Below, piece by piece: positions 1-9,400 of a stretch of DNA of 64,000 nucleotides. A program made the translations under genes and the position numbers. Numbering within the stretch: position 1 is the first letter of the stretch; each line of letters opens with the position of its first letter. This stretch comes from Pedobacter fastidiosus. Its GTDB lineage: Bacteria; Bacteroidota; Bacteroidia; Sphingobacteriales; Sphingobacteriaceae. Where the stretch lies: contig NZ_JACRYL010000024.1 in NCBI RefSeq assembly GCF_014306625.1, positions 1-64,000 on the forward strand. Reading direction: 5' to 3'. The notes beneath the pieces were generated by a model. It was not told where the DNA came from. It worked only from the letters and a program-made list of their open reading frames with translations, and ran no database searches.

Positions 1-1
1 A

Positions 2-181
2 CCTTATCAAATTAACTCGGCTAAGGGGAACTTTTTAGATTGGCGAAGAGGGGTCAATTTGAAGCGGTTTATCCAAACTGTTATTGATGAATCTATAAAC
101 GATATATATGAAATGCCAGTAGGAGTGGGTGCAACACGTAAAAGCCATTCCGATGTGTGGGAACCATTTAAAATAAGTTGA
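2..181 (+). CDS. Partial CDS, 3' end of unknown protein
   Basis: An open frame enters from the left edge and stops at TGA 179-181, so only the last 59 residues are visible. The tail contains FLDWRRGVNLKRF and ends in SDVWEPFKIS. I do not recognise the family. The stop overlaps the ATG of the next gene by one base (TGATG), the signature of translational coupling, so the two are probably in one operon. The segment lies on the distal side of a tRNA gene, next to a RadC-like gene, which suggests accessory DNA. Function unknown. Confidence 0.55.
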   Translation, partial: PYQINSAKGNFLDWRRGVNLKRFIQTVIDESINDIYEMPVGVGATRKSHSDVWEPFKIS

Positions 182-783
182 TGAACTCGTATATGATTAG
201 AAAGCTACTAGCTAAGTTGTTCTTATCTATTGACAAAACAACTTCTTCGGTTGGTTCGAACAGCTCCCGAGTGCTAGATGATGAATTACAACGTTCAAGA
301 AACAATGCCCGAGAACTCAGTATAAAAAATAGAGATCGTGTCTATGCAATGGTCAAAGAAGTATTAAATTATTACAATACTGTATCTTGCCAATGTGCAT
401 ATCCTCGTTTCATTCAGTACACAAGTATAGACTGTAGAGACTACGATGGAACTTTCTTTGTTCTTGAGACAGAAGCATTTATCGAGCATGCATTTGAATA
501 CTTCGATGTAAGTAAAATCAATAATGGCGAGGAAAGCATAAGATCTATTTATACCTGCAAGAAATGCAAATCAACATTTGAATATGGTTGGAGTGATTTT
601 AGTATAGCTATAAGTCGTGCTTATCTTAAGCCTATTCAGATTATGGCGATTCAGATTGGTGCAGAAGCTGATACTCCCATTCCTGTGGTTATGGGGCTTT
701 GCGGACATAAACTTCGAACGATGGAATTTTATGATATGGTTACCTTTGATGACTTTTTAGCATACATTTATGAGTTGAAGTAA
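181..783 (+). CDS. Hypothetical Cys-rich protein, coupled to upstream ORF
   Basis: A 200-residue protein with ATG at 181, preferred over the TTG at 178 because the ATG overlaps the upstream stop as TGATG. It has a polar N-terminus, then a CxC motif near residue 70, a Cys near 85, and a CKKC pair near residues 126-129, a spacing that could form a zinc ribbon. A CGH motif lies near the C-terminus. There is no signal peptide or transmembrane helix, so it is probably cytoplasmic. I do not recognise the family. It shares an operon with the partial gene before it and lies in a likely mobile segment. Metal binding is inferred only from Cys spacing. Confidence 0.55.
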   Translation: MNSYMIRKLLAKLFLSIDKTTSSVGSNSSRVLDDELQRSRNNARELSIKNRDRVYAMVKEVLNYYNTVSCQCAYPRFIQYTSIDCRDYDGTFFVLETEAFIEHAFEYFDVSKINNGEESIRSIYTCKKCKSTFEYGWSDFSIAISRAYLKPIQIMAIQIGAEADTPIPVVMGLCGHKLRTMEFYDMVTFDDFLAYIYELK

Positions 784-1061
784 AGAGCGGATAATCACTT
801 TGGGTTTTAGAATAGCCGATATCCAGAACTAATACCAATCCCCTTAAAAGAAAGAAATAGACTGAAAGTTGGATATAGGAAAGTAAGGGTGGGTAGTATT
901 TATACAATATCACACAAATTTAAGCTTGTCCTCCCAATACGTTTATAGGAACTACGACATAAACGCTCAAGTAGCCCTCGCACAGTCTATTTATTTCGTT
1001 CCTCCTATACTTAATTGGTTTGAAAGCTTGATACAAGTGCCATATTTAAATAGATACAACT

Positions 1062-1517
1062 ATGGTACAAGAACAATTTAAGGTAGCTGAAGTACAAGTA
1101 AGCTACAAACCAGATTACAAAATCAATGATCGTCCAAAGATCACATCATCCAAAGAGACATTCGCACTTCTAAAGCAACACTGGCATTTAGGTAGGATTT
1201 CCTTCCTTGAAGAGTTCAAGGTGGTTCTGCTTAATAATGGTAACAGGGTGTTAGGGATTGTAGATATATCAATGGGTGGACTTAGCGGAACAGTAGCAGA
1301 CCCTAAGATAATATTCGCTATTGCTTTAAAAGGTAATGCTTCTGGAATGATACTTTGCCATAATCATCCAAGTGGATCAGTTAGACCAAGCGAGGCAGAT
1401 ATTACATTAACTAAGCGATTGAAAGAAGGAGGAAAGCTGTTGGATATATTAGTATGGGATCATCTGATTATAAGTGAAGACCTCTATTATAGCTTTGCTG
1501 ATGAGGGAATAATGTAA
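1062..1517 (+). CDS. RadC-like JAB domain protein
   Basis: A 151-residue standalone JAB/MPN domain of the RadC family. The JAMM metal-site signature is present: Glu50 or Glu51 in FLEEF, then HNHPSG with His100 and His102, Ser110 and Asp113, fitting HxHx7SxxD. The N-terminal helix-hairpin-helix region of chromosomal RadC is missing, as in the short RadC-like proteins commonly carried by Bacteroidetes mobile elements and phages. Despite the name, a direct repair role for RadC is not established; the fold suggests a zinc-dependent peptidase or isopeptidase-like activity. It stands alone, about 280 bp after the Cys-rich gene and 200 bp before the tRNA gene. The family call is firm; the function is not. 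Confidence 0.85.
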   Translation: MVQEQFKVAEVQVSYKPDYKINDRPKITSSKETFALLKQHWHLGRISFLEEFKVVLLNNGNRVLGIVDISMGGLSGTVADPKIIFAIALKGNASGMILCHNHPSGSVRPSEADITLTKRLKEGGKLLDILVWDHLIISEDLYYSFADEGIM

Positions 1518-1533
1518 AATAAAAAATAATAAT

Positions 1534-1553
1534 ATGCGCCAACAAATGCGCCA
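1534..1553. repeat. Short direct repeat ATGCGCCA x2
   Basis: Two copies of ATGCGCCA begin 12 bp apart (1534 and 1546) in the gene-free stretch between the RadC-like gene and the tRNA terminator. They could be binding sites or part of an attachment region, but nothing else supports a role. Confidence 0.4.
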
Positions 1554-1684
1554 AAATCTGCGATTTAACTGTAAATTTATACCAGTTAGCTAGTAGAGCG
1601 ATACATACAATTAATTATATTTGACAAGGGGTTAGCACAGCATATATCCATGTTAATTGAGCTTAAACACTCGAAAGGAAACAA

Positions 1685-1716
1685 AAAAGCCTTGAAATGT
1701 AAATTTCAAGGCTTTT
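1685..1716 (-). terminator. Terminator of tRNA-Met
   Basis: A perfect 14-bp inverted repeat, AAAAGCCTTGAAAT and its complement, encloses a 4-nt loop. It lies immediately past the 3' end of the minus-strand tRNA gene, and the arm ends in a T run in that direction. The A/T tails on both sides would let it also stop transcription arriving from the RadC-like gene. Confidence 0.75.
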
Positions 1717-1722
1717 AATCAG

Positions 1723-1796
1723 TAGCGGGGAGCAGGATCGAACTGCCGACCTCAGGGTTATGAATCCTGCGCTCTAACCATCTGAGCTACCCCGCC
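1723..1796 (-). tRNA. tRNA-Met (CAT anticodon)
   Basis: On the minus strand the cloverleaf is clear. The acceptor is GGCGGGG paired with CCCCGCT (G1-U72 wobble), the D-arm is GCTC/GAGC, the anticodon loop is TTCATAA with anticodon CAT, and the T-arm has TTCGATC. The 1:72 pair is not the C-A mismatch typical of initiators, so elongator Met is preferred. A tRNA-Ile2 with lysidine-modified CAT cannot be fully excluded. The 3' CCA is not encoded. Its 3' end faces the accessory genes at 1-1.5 kb, the usual geometry of a tRNA used as an integration site. Confidence 0.9.
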
Positions 1797-1852
1797 GGGC
1801 AAAAATATTTGTTTATATTATCAAATATTTAGGTGGTTATTTTTTGGAGTTG

Positions 1853-1860
1853 CAAATATA
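1853..1860 (-). promoter_or_regulatory. Candidate -7 promoter element for tRNA-Met
   Basis: On the minus strand the sequence TATATTTG matches the Bacteroidetes -7 consensus TAnnTTTG, about 57 bp before the tRNA 5' end. No clear -33 TTTG is seen, so this is a motif match only. Confidence 0.4.
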
Positions 1861-1933
1861 GAATAAATTACCTTTCTTTAGAAAAATAAAATAAAAAAAG
1901 TAGTCCGGAACTTTATTCTGGTAATGAATTAAC

Positions 1934-2314
1934 ATGGCAGAAAAGAAAAAATTTACGCTTGAGTACGAGGTTAAATCGTCACCACGAATACTGTATAGTT
2001 TTATAAGTGAGCCAAATGGCTTGTCGCAATGGTTTGCAGATGATGTAAATTTTCGCGATCAAGTCTACACATTTACTTGGGATGATGAGCAACAAAAAGC
2101 TAAGCTTGTTTCCATAAAAGAGAACAAATTAGTTAAATTTAAGTGGTTAGACGACGAACCTCAATGCTATTTCGAGATGGAAATTGTACAGGATGAATTA
2201 ACTAACGACGTTGCGCTTTCAATTACTGATTTTACAACTGATGAATTACTTGCAGAGAAAAAGTTGATTTGGGACAACCAAATTGATTATCTGATTAGTG
2301 TTTTAGGTGCATAA
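1934..2314 (+). CDS. START-like (SRPBCC/AHSA1-type) domain protein
   Basis: A 126-residue protein beginning MAEKKKFTLEYEVKSSP. The pattern of an N-terminal strand, a helix (RILYSFISEPNGLSQWFAD), strands rich in Trp and Phe, and a long C-terminal helix ending in LISVLGA matches the START-like/AHSA1 helix-grip family common in Bacteroidetes. Such proteins have a hydrophobic ligand cavity, but the ligand of this subgroup is unknown to me. There is no signal peptide, so it is cytoplasmic. It lies 30 bp before the LptF/G permease gene on the same strand and may be cotranscribed, although that gene also has its own -7-like motif. Family call good, role unknown. Confidence 0.8.
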   Translation: MAEKKKFTLEYEVKSSPRILYSFISEPNGLSQWFADDVNFRDQVYTFTWDDEQQKAKLVSIKENKLVKFKWLDDEPQCYFEMEIVQDELTNDVALSITDFTTDELLAEKKLIWDNQIDYLISVLGA

Positions 2315-2332
2315 AATTCCCCATGCATTGTT

Positions 2333-2340
2333 TAACTTTG
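2333..2340 (+). promoter_or_regulatory. Candidate -7 promoter element before LptF/G gene
   Basis: TAACTTTG matches TAnnTTTG exactly and ends 4 bp before the GTG start at 2345. If used, the transcript would be leaderless or nearly so. No matching -33 element is evident. Confidence 0.35.
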
Positions 2341-2344
2341 TAGG

Positions 2345-3775
2345 GTGAAAAAAATCCATCTTCTTGTTATAAAAGCATTTATTAGGCCATTCATTGCTAC
2401 ATTCTTTGTAGTAATGTTTATCCTGTTGATGTTTTTTCTATTTAAGTACGTAGATGATTTAATCGGCAAAGGATTCGAATGGTACACCATAGTTGAATTG
2501 ATGTACTATCAATCCATGGTTCAAATTTCTATGGCGTTGCCACTTTCCGTTCTGCTTTCCTCCATCATGACTTTTGGTACCCTCGGAGAAAATTACGAGC
2601 TAGTCGCTATAAAATCGGCTGGAATCTCGCTCCAAAAAGCCATGCGTCCGCTCATGATTCTAATCTTGATGCTCACGGTAACTTCTTTTTTCTTTTCCAA
2701 TTATATGTTGCCGAAAGCCAATCTTAAATTCTACTCTCTAATGTATGATGTTAGAAATAAGAAGCTGGCGTTTTTAATAAAACCAGGTGTTTTTAACAAC
2801 AGTATTCCGGGCTATTCCATTCGGGTGGATCGAAAAGATTTAGATGGGACATTATATGGCATCACTTTGTACGATCATAAAGGATCTAACGGGGTTCCGA
2901 AGATTATTAAGGCCAAAGAAGGGCAGATGAACAAAACAAGTGATGGAAAATATCTGGTGATGAAGCTAATGGATGGTGTTCAGTATGAAGAGCAAGCAAA
3001 TAGTACCGGAATTTATAATCCCAGACAGATTTTATATAGAAGCAGATTTAAGGAAACAGAACCAAAATTCGATTTATCATCTTTTGAGCCAAACAGAACA
3101 GATCCCAATGCTTTTGGTAACAGTACGGTAATGCTTAATTTGAAGGGAATCGATAAAAAGAGAGCGCTCCTTATTAAGCAATTAGATACCTTAAACAGAA
3201 ATACAACAGCAAATTTATCAAACAATTTCAAGCAGAATAATTCGGCTAAAGGCTATACAAAAGTTAAAATTGCGCCTAAAAAAATTGGCGATCAAATATT
3301 AAATAGTATTCCGGTTGGTGCCCGCAAACAAAGCTTAGAAAGTGCCTCTGGAATAGTATCTGGCATTGCACAAAATTTAAGCAATGGTGCGCCTCGATAC
3401 AAAGACTTAGTGGGCGAAATCATTTTTACCAGTGTGGAATATCAACGGAAATTCACCTTAGCGGCTTCTTGCATTCTGCTGTTTTTTATTGGTGCTCCAC
3501 TTGGTGCAATTATAAGAAAAGGAGGAATGGGATTACCCGTTGTAATTGCGATTTCCTTTTTTCTGGTTTATCATATCCTCACTACAGTTGCAGAAAAATC
3601 TGCTCGTGAAGGCTCTTTAAACCCAATCTTTGCCATGTGGATTGCCTTTATTGTACTTACGCCTTTGGCCGCCTTTTTAACTTATAAAGCCACGGTAGAT
3701 TCGGCACTTTTCGATGTAAATTATTATAAGCAGTTTTTTATGAAACTGTTAAGAATTAAGCAGAAAGAAGACTAA
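2345..3775 (+). CDS. LptF/LptG family permease (YjgP/YjgQ)
   Basis: A 476-residue inner-membrane protein of the LptF/LptG family. In LPS export these subunits pair with the LptB ATPase and extract LPS towards LptC and the periplasmic bridge. Three N-terminal helices (about residues 12-35, 55-80, 98-120) are followed by a long periplasmic domain (about 125-365) and three C-terminal helices. This is the usual family plan, with a somewhat long periplasmic part. The start is GTG at 2345; the next in-frame Met residues lie inside the first helix, so a later start would destroy it. Whether it acts as LptF or LptG cannot be told from sequence alone; no second paralogue is in the window. Confidence 0.88.
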   Translation: MKKIHLLVIKAFIRPFIATFFVVMFILLMFFLFKYVDDLIGKGFEWYTIVELMYYQSMVQISMALPLSVLLSSIMTFGTLGENYELVAIKSAGISLQKAMRPLMILILMLTVTSFFFSNYMLPKANLKFYSLMYDVRNKKLAFLIKPGVFNNSIPGYSIRVDRKDLDGTLYGITLYDHKGSNGVPKIIKAKEGQMNKTSDGKYLVMKLMDGVQYEEQANSTGIYNPRQILYRSRFKETEPKFDLSSFEPNRTDPNAFGNSTVMLNLKGIDKKRALLIKQLDTLNRNTTANLSNNFKQNNSAKGYTKVKIAPKKIGDQILNSIPVGARKQSLESASGIVSGIAQNLSNGAPRYKDLVGEIIFTSVEYQRKFTLAASCILLFFIGAPLGAIIRKGGMGLPVVIAISFFLVYHILTTVAEKSAREGSLNPIFAMWIAFIVLTPLAAFLTYKATVDSALFDVNYYKQFFMKLLRIKQKED

Positions 3776-3828
3776 TATCCTTTACTTCCAAATGATATTT
3801 TATTAATCAGATTGCTTAAAATAGGTTG

Positions 3829-3836
3829 TACCTTTG
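3829..3836 (+). promoter_or_regulatory. Candidate -7 promoter element of ribBA
   Basis: TACCTTTG matches the -7 consensus TAnnTTTG, about 88 bp before the ribBA ATG. A TTG at 3812-3814 is closer than the usual -33 spacing. The leader shows no FMN riboswitch core. Confidence 0.4.
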
Positions 3837-3923
3837 CGTAAGCTAAATTGTTACAGTTTATAGCATATTCGATTGAATAAAAACTAGCGACTTATAACAA
3901 TCAAATAATAGTGTTTTTATAAC

Positions 3924-5135
3924 ATGCAAACAAAATTAAATACCATACCTGAGGCTATAGCAGACATTAAAGCCGGTAAAGTTATTATCGTTGTAGATGA
4001 TGAAGGAAGAGAGAATGAAGGCGATTTTTTAACTGCGGCAGAAAACGCAACTCCAGAAGTTATCAATTTTATGGCTACTTATGGCCGTGGCTTAATCTGC
4101 GCTCCATTAACAGAAGAACGTTGTAAGGAGCTTAATCTAACGCTAATGGTTGGTAAAAATACCGCCGCTTACGAAACCAATTTTACAGTGTCGGTAGATT
4201 TAGTTGGTCACGGTTGTACCACAGGTATCTCTGCAAGCGATCGTTCTAAAACTATGCTGGCTTTAGTTAACCCTAAAACAGATCCAGAAGAACTGGGAAG
4301 ACCAGGACATATTTTTCCGCTGATTGCTAAGGATGGCGGTGTAATTAGACGTGCCGGCCATACAGAAGCTGCGGTAGATTTAGCCAGATTGGCTGGAATG
4401 AAGCCAGCTGGTTTATTAGTCGAAATTTTAAAGGAAGATGGTGAAATGGCTCGCCTACCAGATTTATTTAAAATTGCCGAACAACATCAATTAAAAATTA
4501 TATCAATCGAGGATTTAATCGCTTACAGGTTAAATATTGATAGCTTGGTTAAGGCTGAAGTTACTATAGATCTTCCGACCGCTTGGGGCGATTTCAAAAT
4601 GACAGCTTATACCCAATTGGACAACAATGCTACACATTTGGCAATCTCTAAGGGAGAATGGAATGCCGATGAACCAATCCTTGCTCGCGTACACAGTTCT
4701 TGCGTTACTGGAGATATTTTTGGTTCTTGCCGTTGCGATTGTGGACCTCAATTACACAAAGCTTTGGAAATGATCCAGAAAGAGGGGAAAGGAATTGTGG
4801 TTTACATGAACCAAGAAGGAAGAGGTATTGGACTAATCAATAAATTACGTTCCTACAACTTACAAGATGCTGGTTTTGATACCGTTGAAGCGAATATTAA
4901 ATTAGGGTTTAAAGGCGATGAACGCGATTATGGAGTTGGGGCACAAATTTTAAGATCTGAAGGTGTTTCTAAAATGCGCTTAATGAGTAATAACCCAACT
5001 AAAAGAGCCGGCTTAATTGGTTATGGTTTAGAAGTTGTAGAAAATATTCCCATCGAAATTGAAAGCAATGTTCATAACGAACGTTACTTAAAAACCAAAA
5101 GAGATAAAATGGGTCACTCCATTATGAAAGGATAA
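3924..5135 (+). CDS. ribBA: Bifunctional DHBP synthase / GTP cyclohydrolase II
   Basis: A 403-residue cytoplasmic enzyme making both riboflavin precursors. The RibB half (residues 1-200) turns ribulose 5-phosphate into 3,4-dihydroxy-2-butanone 4-phosphate and carries [11 protein letters not shown] at 25-35. The RibA half (about 205-403) opens GTP to the diaminopyrimidine product; its zinc Cys triad is C260, C271 and C273 (Cx10CxC), followed by [10 protein letters not shown]. Length and domain order are those of the fused form. It has its own leader. Its product pathway feeds the riboflavin kinase/FAD synthetase encoded by ribF at 35.7 kb. Confidence 0.97.
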   Translation: MQTKLNTIPEAIADIKAGKVIIVVDDEGRENEGDFLTAAENATPEVINFMATYGRGLICAPLTEERCKELNLTLMVGKNTAAYETNFTVSVDLVGHGCTTGISASDRSKTMLALVNPKTDPEELGRPGHIFPLIAKDGGVIRRAGHTEAAVDLARLAGMKPAGLLVEILKEDGEMARLPDLFKIAEQHQLKIISIEDLIAYRLNIDSLVKAEVTIDLPTAWGDFKMTAYTQLDNNATHLAISKGEWNADEPILARVHSSCVTGDIFGSCRCDCGPQLHKALEMIQKEGKGIVVYMNQEGRGIGLINKLRSYNLQDAGFDTVEANIKLGFKGDERDYGVGAQILRSEGVSKMRLMSNNPTKRAGLIGYGLEVVENIPIEIESNVHNERYLKTKRDKMGHSIMKG

Positions 5136-5143
5136 ATCTTTGC

Positions 5144-5178
5144 ATCATCTTCCTTAAAAAACTTTTGAGGAAGATGAT
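5144..5178. terminator. Stem-loop between convergent ribBA and esterase genes
   Basis: ATCATCTTCCT (5144-5154) pairs with AGGAAGATGAT (5168-5178). AAAA/TTTT inside the loop can extend the stem to about 16 bp. It lies just past ribBA and covers the stop codon of the convergent gene. No strong T tail follows on either strand, so termination is plausible, not certain. Confidence 0.55.
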
Positions 5179-6416
5179 TGCTTAAAAAAAAGAATTCCAT
5201 CAAAGCACAACAATATTGGTTCTCTACCTACAGTATTCTTCTCGTCTGCTAAAAAATGTGTTCCTATCGATCTGATGAAAGAATTATTTTCAATTTCTTT
5301 TTTTATAAAATCATTAGATAAAATATCCTGGAAATTTAGGAAAATTATAGGTGCTTTTAAGCTGGCAAGCAGGTTTTCAAATGATCTTAAATTTACTGAA
5401 GGCGTGATATATCTTTCTTGATACCCATCTTTCCCTGTCTCCAATAATCTAACTTTTCCTTCTCCAAACAATAGTCCAAGCGAATAGAGGTTGTCTTTAA
5501 ATTCTTGTTTAAGATAAAATCCCATTGGCACACGATTAAAGGAAGATATGTTTGAAGTATGGCCATTATGAGCCCATATCACTGCATTTGCATTCTGCCT
5601 TAAATTTTTGTTGAGCCAAATCACATTCTCAGCCATGTAAGTATCCCTCAGTGATCTCCTTTTCTCATCAGATTTGGTATTCATCATTTCATAAGACTGT
5701 TCAAGCTGTCGCGTTAAGAAAATTAGTTTTTTATCCTCTTTAATAGATGCATTTTCTTTAAGTTTTGCAATGGCTTCTAAATTTCTGATATTCTCCTTTT
5801 TTGTAAAATATTTTAATTCGCCTGTTGCAAATATTCGTGTCATACCTATAAGTGTATGGTAAACATTTGTGTCGTTTTTTCCACTATCGGGAATCTCGTA
5901 AAGCACTCGTTTAGAGATCATAACCAGATCCTGCATATCAATACCGATAATGGCTACTTGATTTTCCTTTTGCTGAGTATGATTATAAGCCCTTACATCA
6001 TAAAATAAATTAAATACTTCTTTTGTTTTATAGATGCTATAAATGCCTTTTTGTCCAAATCGCTTGCTTAGAGCAGTATCCTTGCTATCATTTTGCAAAA
6101 TTTCATTAAGGTAAATTAGAGAAGAATAGTCAGATTCAATAAAAATGGTTTTAAAATTCCCATTTGTAATTAATCCTTTAATAATTTGAGTTTTCGCATC
6201 ATAAAATTCTTTAGTGCCATGTGTGGCCTCACCTAAAGATACAATGTGCTTGTTTTTTAGAACATTAATGAGAGCGGAAATATCGAAACTTTGATCTTCG
6301 TTTGTGGCAACCGGCTTTATGTATTTGTTAAGCGAATCAACAATGACGTGTTTCTCCTGCGCAAAGAGTTTGCAACCAATGATTGAAAAGCAAATTATTA
6401 AAATGTAAACTTTCAT
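5154..6416 (-). CDS. Erythromycin esterase-like protein, exported
   Basis: A protein of about 420 residues in the erythromycin esterase (Ere) superfamily. Family landmarks are SLGEATHGT with Glu63 and His66, IESDYS near residue 95, and the late WAHNGH motif. The start is placed at 6416 (MKVYILIICFSIIGC) because it begins a hydrophobic signal sequence; the in-frame ATG 30 bp upstream would put polar residues ahead of it. IIGC at 12-15 resembles a short lipobox, so the product may be a lipoprotein or be cleaved after FAQ. Ere enzymes hydrolyse the macrolactone ring, but chromosomal homologues often have unknown substrates, so resistance should not be assumed. It converges on ribBA. Confidence 0.8.
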   Translation of the reverse strand: MKVYILIICFSIIGCKLFAQEKHVIVDSLNKYIKPVATNEDQSFDISALINVLKNKHIVSLGEATHGTKEFYDAKTQIIKGLITNGNFKTIFIESDYSSLIYLNEILQNDSKDTALSKRFGQKGIYSIYKTKEVFNLFYDVRAYNHTQQKENQVAIIGIDMQDLVMISKRVLYEIPDSGKNDTNVYHTLIGMTRIFATGELKYFTKKENIRNLEAIAKLKENASIKEDKKLIFLTRQLEQSYEMMNTKSDEKRRSLRDTYMAENVIWLNKNLRQNANAVIWAHNGHTSNISSFNRVPMGFYLKQEFKDNLYSLGLLFGEGKVRLLETGKDGYQERYITPSVNLRSFENLLASLKAPIIFLNFQDILSNDFIKKEIENNSFIRSIGTHFLADEKNTVGREPILLCFDGILFFKQSSSSKVF

Positions 6417-6484
6417 GTAAGATGGATTGACTGCACATAATTTCATTTGTCAGCTAGTCAAAATACTTTATTAATTGGTGAAAG

Positions 6485-9400
6485 TTATCTCCTCGGATTC
6501 CCTTTACTCTGATTAATAATTGCATCCTTATTAATCGACTTGTTCGTTTTGACAGGTTGTTCGGCCTGTTTTCTTTTTAAGTTTCTACGATAAGCTCCAG
6601 AAAGTTTCTGAATAAACTCTTTAAATGTATCAAACTGTTGCGTGTACACCAAGCCAAAGGAGGTTACATTTGCTGTTGCACTAATTCCACTATTTAAAAA
6701 GATACTCTGTTGTGTTGGTGGTTTATTGGCCACCTTTCCAGTCAAGCTTCCATCTTTTTTAATCAAGAAAAGCGCTTCAACTTCGCTGCCTACATTTTTA
6801 GAAAAATCGATAATGGTTAAATCATTCAAACTATTTCGATCTACAATTCCGGCATTTATAATTAAACGGTCGTTAAAGAATTTAAATGATGCATTGGCTT
6901 CGCTTAAAGATCTTACGTTTAAATCGACAAAGTTTAAGTTTAGCGAGGATAGCACATTATTGAACTGATTGAAAACCAGCTCGGTTGCCGTACTGGAAAC
7001 TGTAGATTGTAATTGATTTCCAATCGATTCACCTCCATTTCCTGGGGCAAAACTTCTTCTAATAATTAAACTGAAAGCCTGTAAGTTTAAGTTGTTTTGA
7101 TCACTAAAATAGGTTTGCAACTCTTCCTTAATTGCAGGTTGAGATGGGAAATAAATATCTAATTTAATATCAGGTTTCAATAACAAGCCTGTTAATCCCA
7201 TTTCCACTTCCGTATTTACCCTTTGATTTGCATTGCTACTGGCATCTCGGTTTGCCGCCTTGAAGAGCTCGTTTAAGTTAGCTCTTAAAGCGTAAACTGC
7301 TTTTAAGTTAATCTGTGCTGCGGTTGGATTGCCGGTCCATCTAATCGTTCCACCTTGTCTTATGTCGAACTTCTTATTGATTACTTCCTGAGCCGTGAAA
7401 TCAAAACTTCCGGTTTCGATAATGTAATCTCCAGACATTTCGAAATCGCCCAAACTATTAATGTTTAGGTTTAATTCTGCATTACCTTTCCCGCTTAAAT
7501 TACCCAGCGTAGTGTAAATATTTGCTGTGGTATTGGGATCTATCGTTAATTTGAAAGTAAGCGTTAAGCCATCAAAATTGGTGGTTTTTTTAACTATGGT
7601 TGTAGAATCTCTGCTAATAAAATTAATAAAATCTTTGTCTGAAACGGTTTCAGAACTGTTTAATGGAAGATTGAAAATGGTACCCTTTTCGGTTTTGGCC
7701 TTAATATCAATCTTCATTTTATTGGTTGGTCCATTAAACTTAAATACACCAGTTCCATATGCTCTACCGTAATAAACAGAATTATCCTTTGCAGTTGTAT
7801 TTAAGGCCATAAAGCTGTTTGCCTCAAGTATTACATTTAGGTTTGGATAGTTGATATCGTTTAAATCAACCGTACCATTGGCAACCGCTTCATGTCCTTC
7901 AAGATCATTCAATTTAAATTTATCTAGCTTTATTACGCTCTTTTCAACCTTAACCTCATCGGTAATTATGTAAGTTGTTTTCAGATAATTAACCATAAGC
8001 TGGCCTTTGTCGAGCGCTAAGGTTCCGTTAATTTCAGGTTTATCAAACTTGCCTTTTACGGTTAAATCTGAAGAGATATTTCCTTTAAGATTGGATACCA
8101 ATTCCTTTACAAAAGGCTCAAGGATGGTCAATTTACTTTCGTTCATCCTTACATTTAAATCGATTTCTTTTTCTTTAAGATCTAAATTTCCAGTCAGTTT
8201 AAAGGTTTCATTGCCATCGGCCATAATCCTAGTGAAAACATTTATTTTATTATCTTCGTTATTGAATGATGAGGTGTCGGTTAAGGTTCCTATGTAGATG
8301 TTATTAAAGTTTAACGAATCTATTTTAAGATCATCGCTTACCCTTGGAGCCTTTAAAATTCCATAGAGATTGGTTTCGCCATTTACGTTTCCAGCCAATT
8401 TAACACCGAAGCCTTTGGTAAAAGGGTTAAGTGTTCTCAAACTAAAATCCTTAAAGCCAACCTTAATCAAATCTTTTGGATCTTCAGAGATCAGTCCATC
8501 AATGGTAATTTGTTGGTTTCCATTGGTTAAATCAAAATTGGTAATTTCTGTTTTTCCGTTATTTAAAACAATGCGTACCTTTTCTTGAATCCGCCATTCT
8601 TCACTATTAATTTTTAAGATTGATGGTAAAATACTCAACCTTGCCGTGGTATCCTGGTTTTTTGTAAACTCAACCAAACCGTTCAAATCCAGCTGATTTG
8701 CATCGTCAGAATTCGACATTTTAACGTTGAAAGCTAAACTGTCATTTCGCAAAATATTCGAAATGTTAACATCCTTGATAAACAAACTGTCGTTAATTTG
8801 AACCCGATCAGAAGTTACAATTAATTGTAATTGTTCTTTGGTGGTGTTTTCATCCAGAATGATATTGTTAACCACAACGCCGTTAAACTTTAGTGTTTTA
8901 ACAAAGCCATTCAAAGTGGCCGTGTTGTTTCTGGAGTCAAAATCGCCAATAAGGGTTGCACCTTCATCAAGCTCCAATCCGGGTGAGATAAATTGAGCCA
9001 GTGGTTCAAAGTTTTTAACCTGCAGATTAAACTGAAAAATTTGGTTTTTATACTTTATAATATCTGCCTTGAGGGATGGTACATAAGTTTTGGCAATTGC
9101 TTTGTAGTATGAAGCGATAGAATTCAGGTCATATTCACCCTTTATACTGGCATCTAAAATGTCAGATTTTATGGTTAAATTTCTATTTGCTCCAGTTCCG
9201 TTAGCTAGTAATTGTACCGAATCTACATTATAAACGCCTTTTGGATTTTGAAGTCTGATTTCTTGAATCAGAAGCGTTCCCTCTATATTATCGAGATTAG
9301 TTCCAGAGAAATTTGTGCTAAACTTTGCATCAACCATCAACGAATCTTTAAGCAGTTTCAAAGCTTTTAACTTCGCTTTTGTGATCGTTGCCTTAAAATT

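Noticed and set aside
1-1517. Anti-phage defence system
   Set aside because: Only a partial gene, a Cys-rich unknown protein and a RadC-like protein are visible; no recognised effector or sensor, so the claim is not supported.
1723-1796. Initiator tRNA-fMet
   Set aside because: The first acceptor pair is G-U, not the unpaired C-A typical of initiators, so elongator tRNA-Met fits better.
3776-3923. FMN riboswitch before ribBA
   Set aside because: The leader lacks the AGGGGCAGGGTGAAA-type core and paired arms expected of the RFN element.
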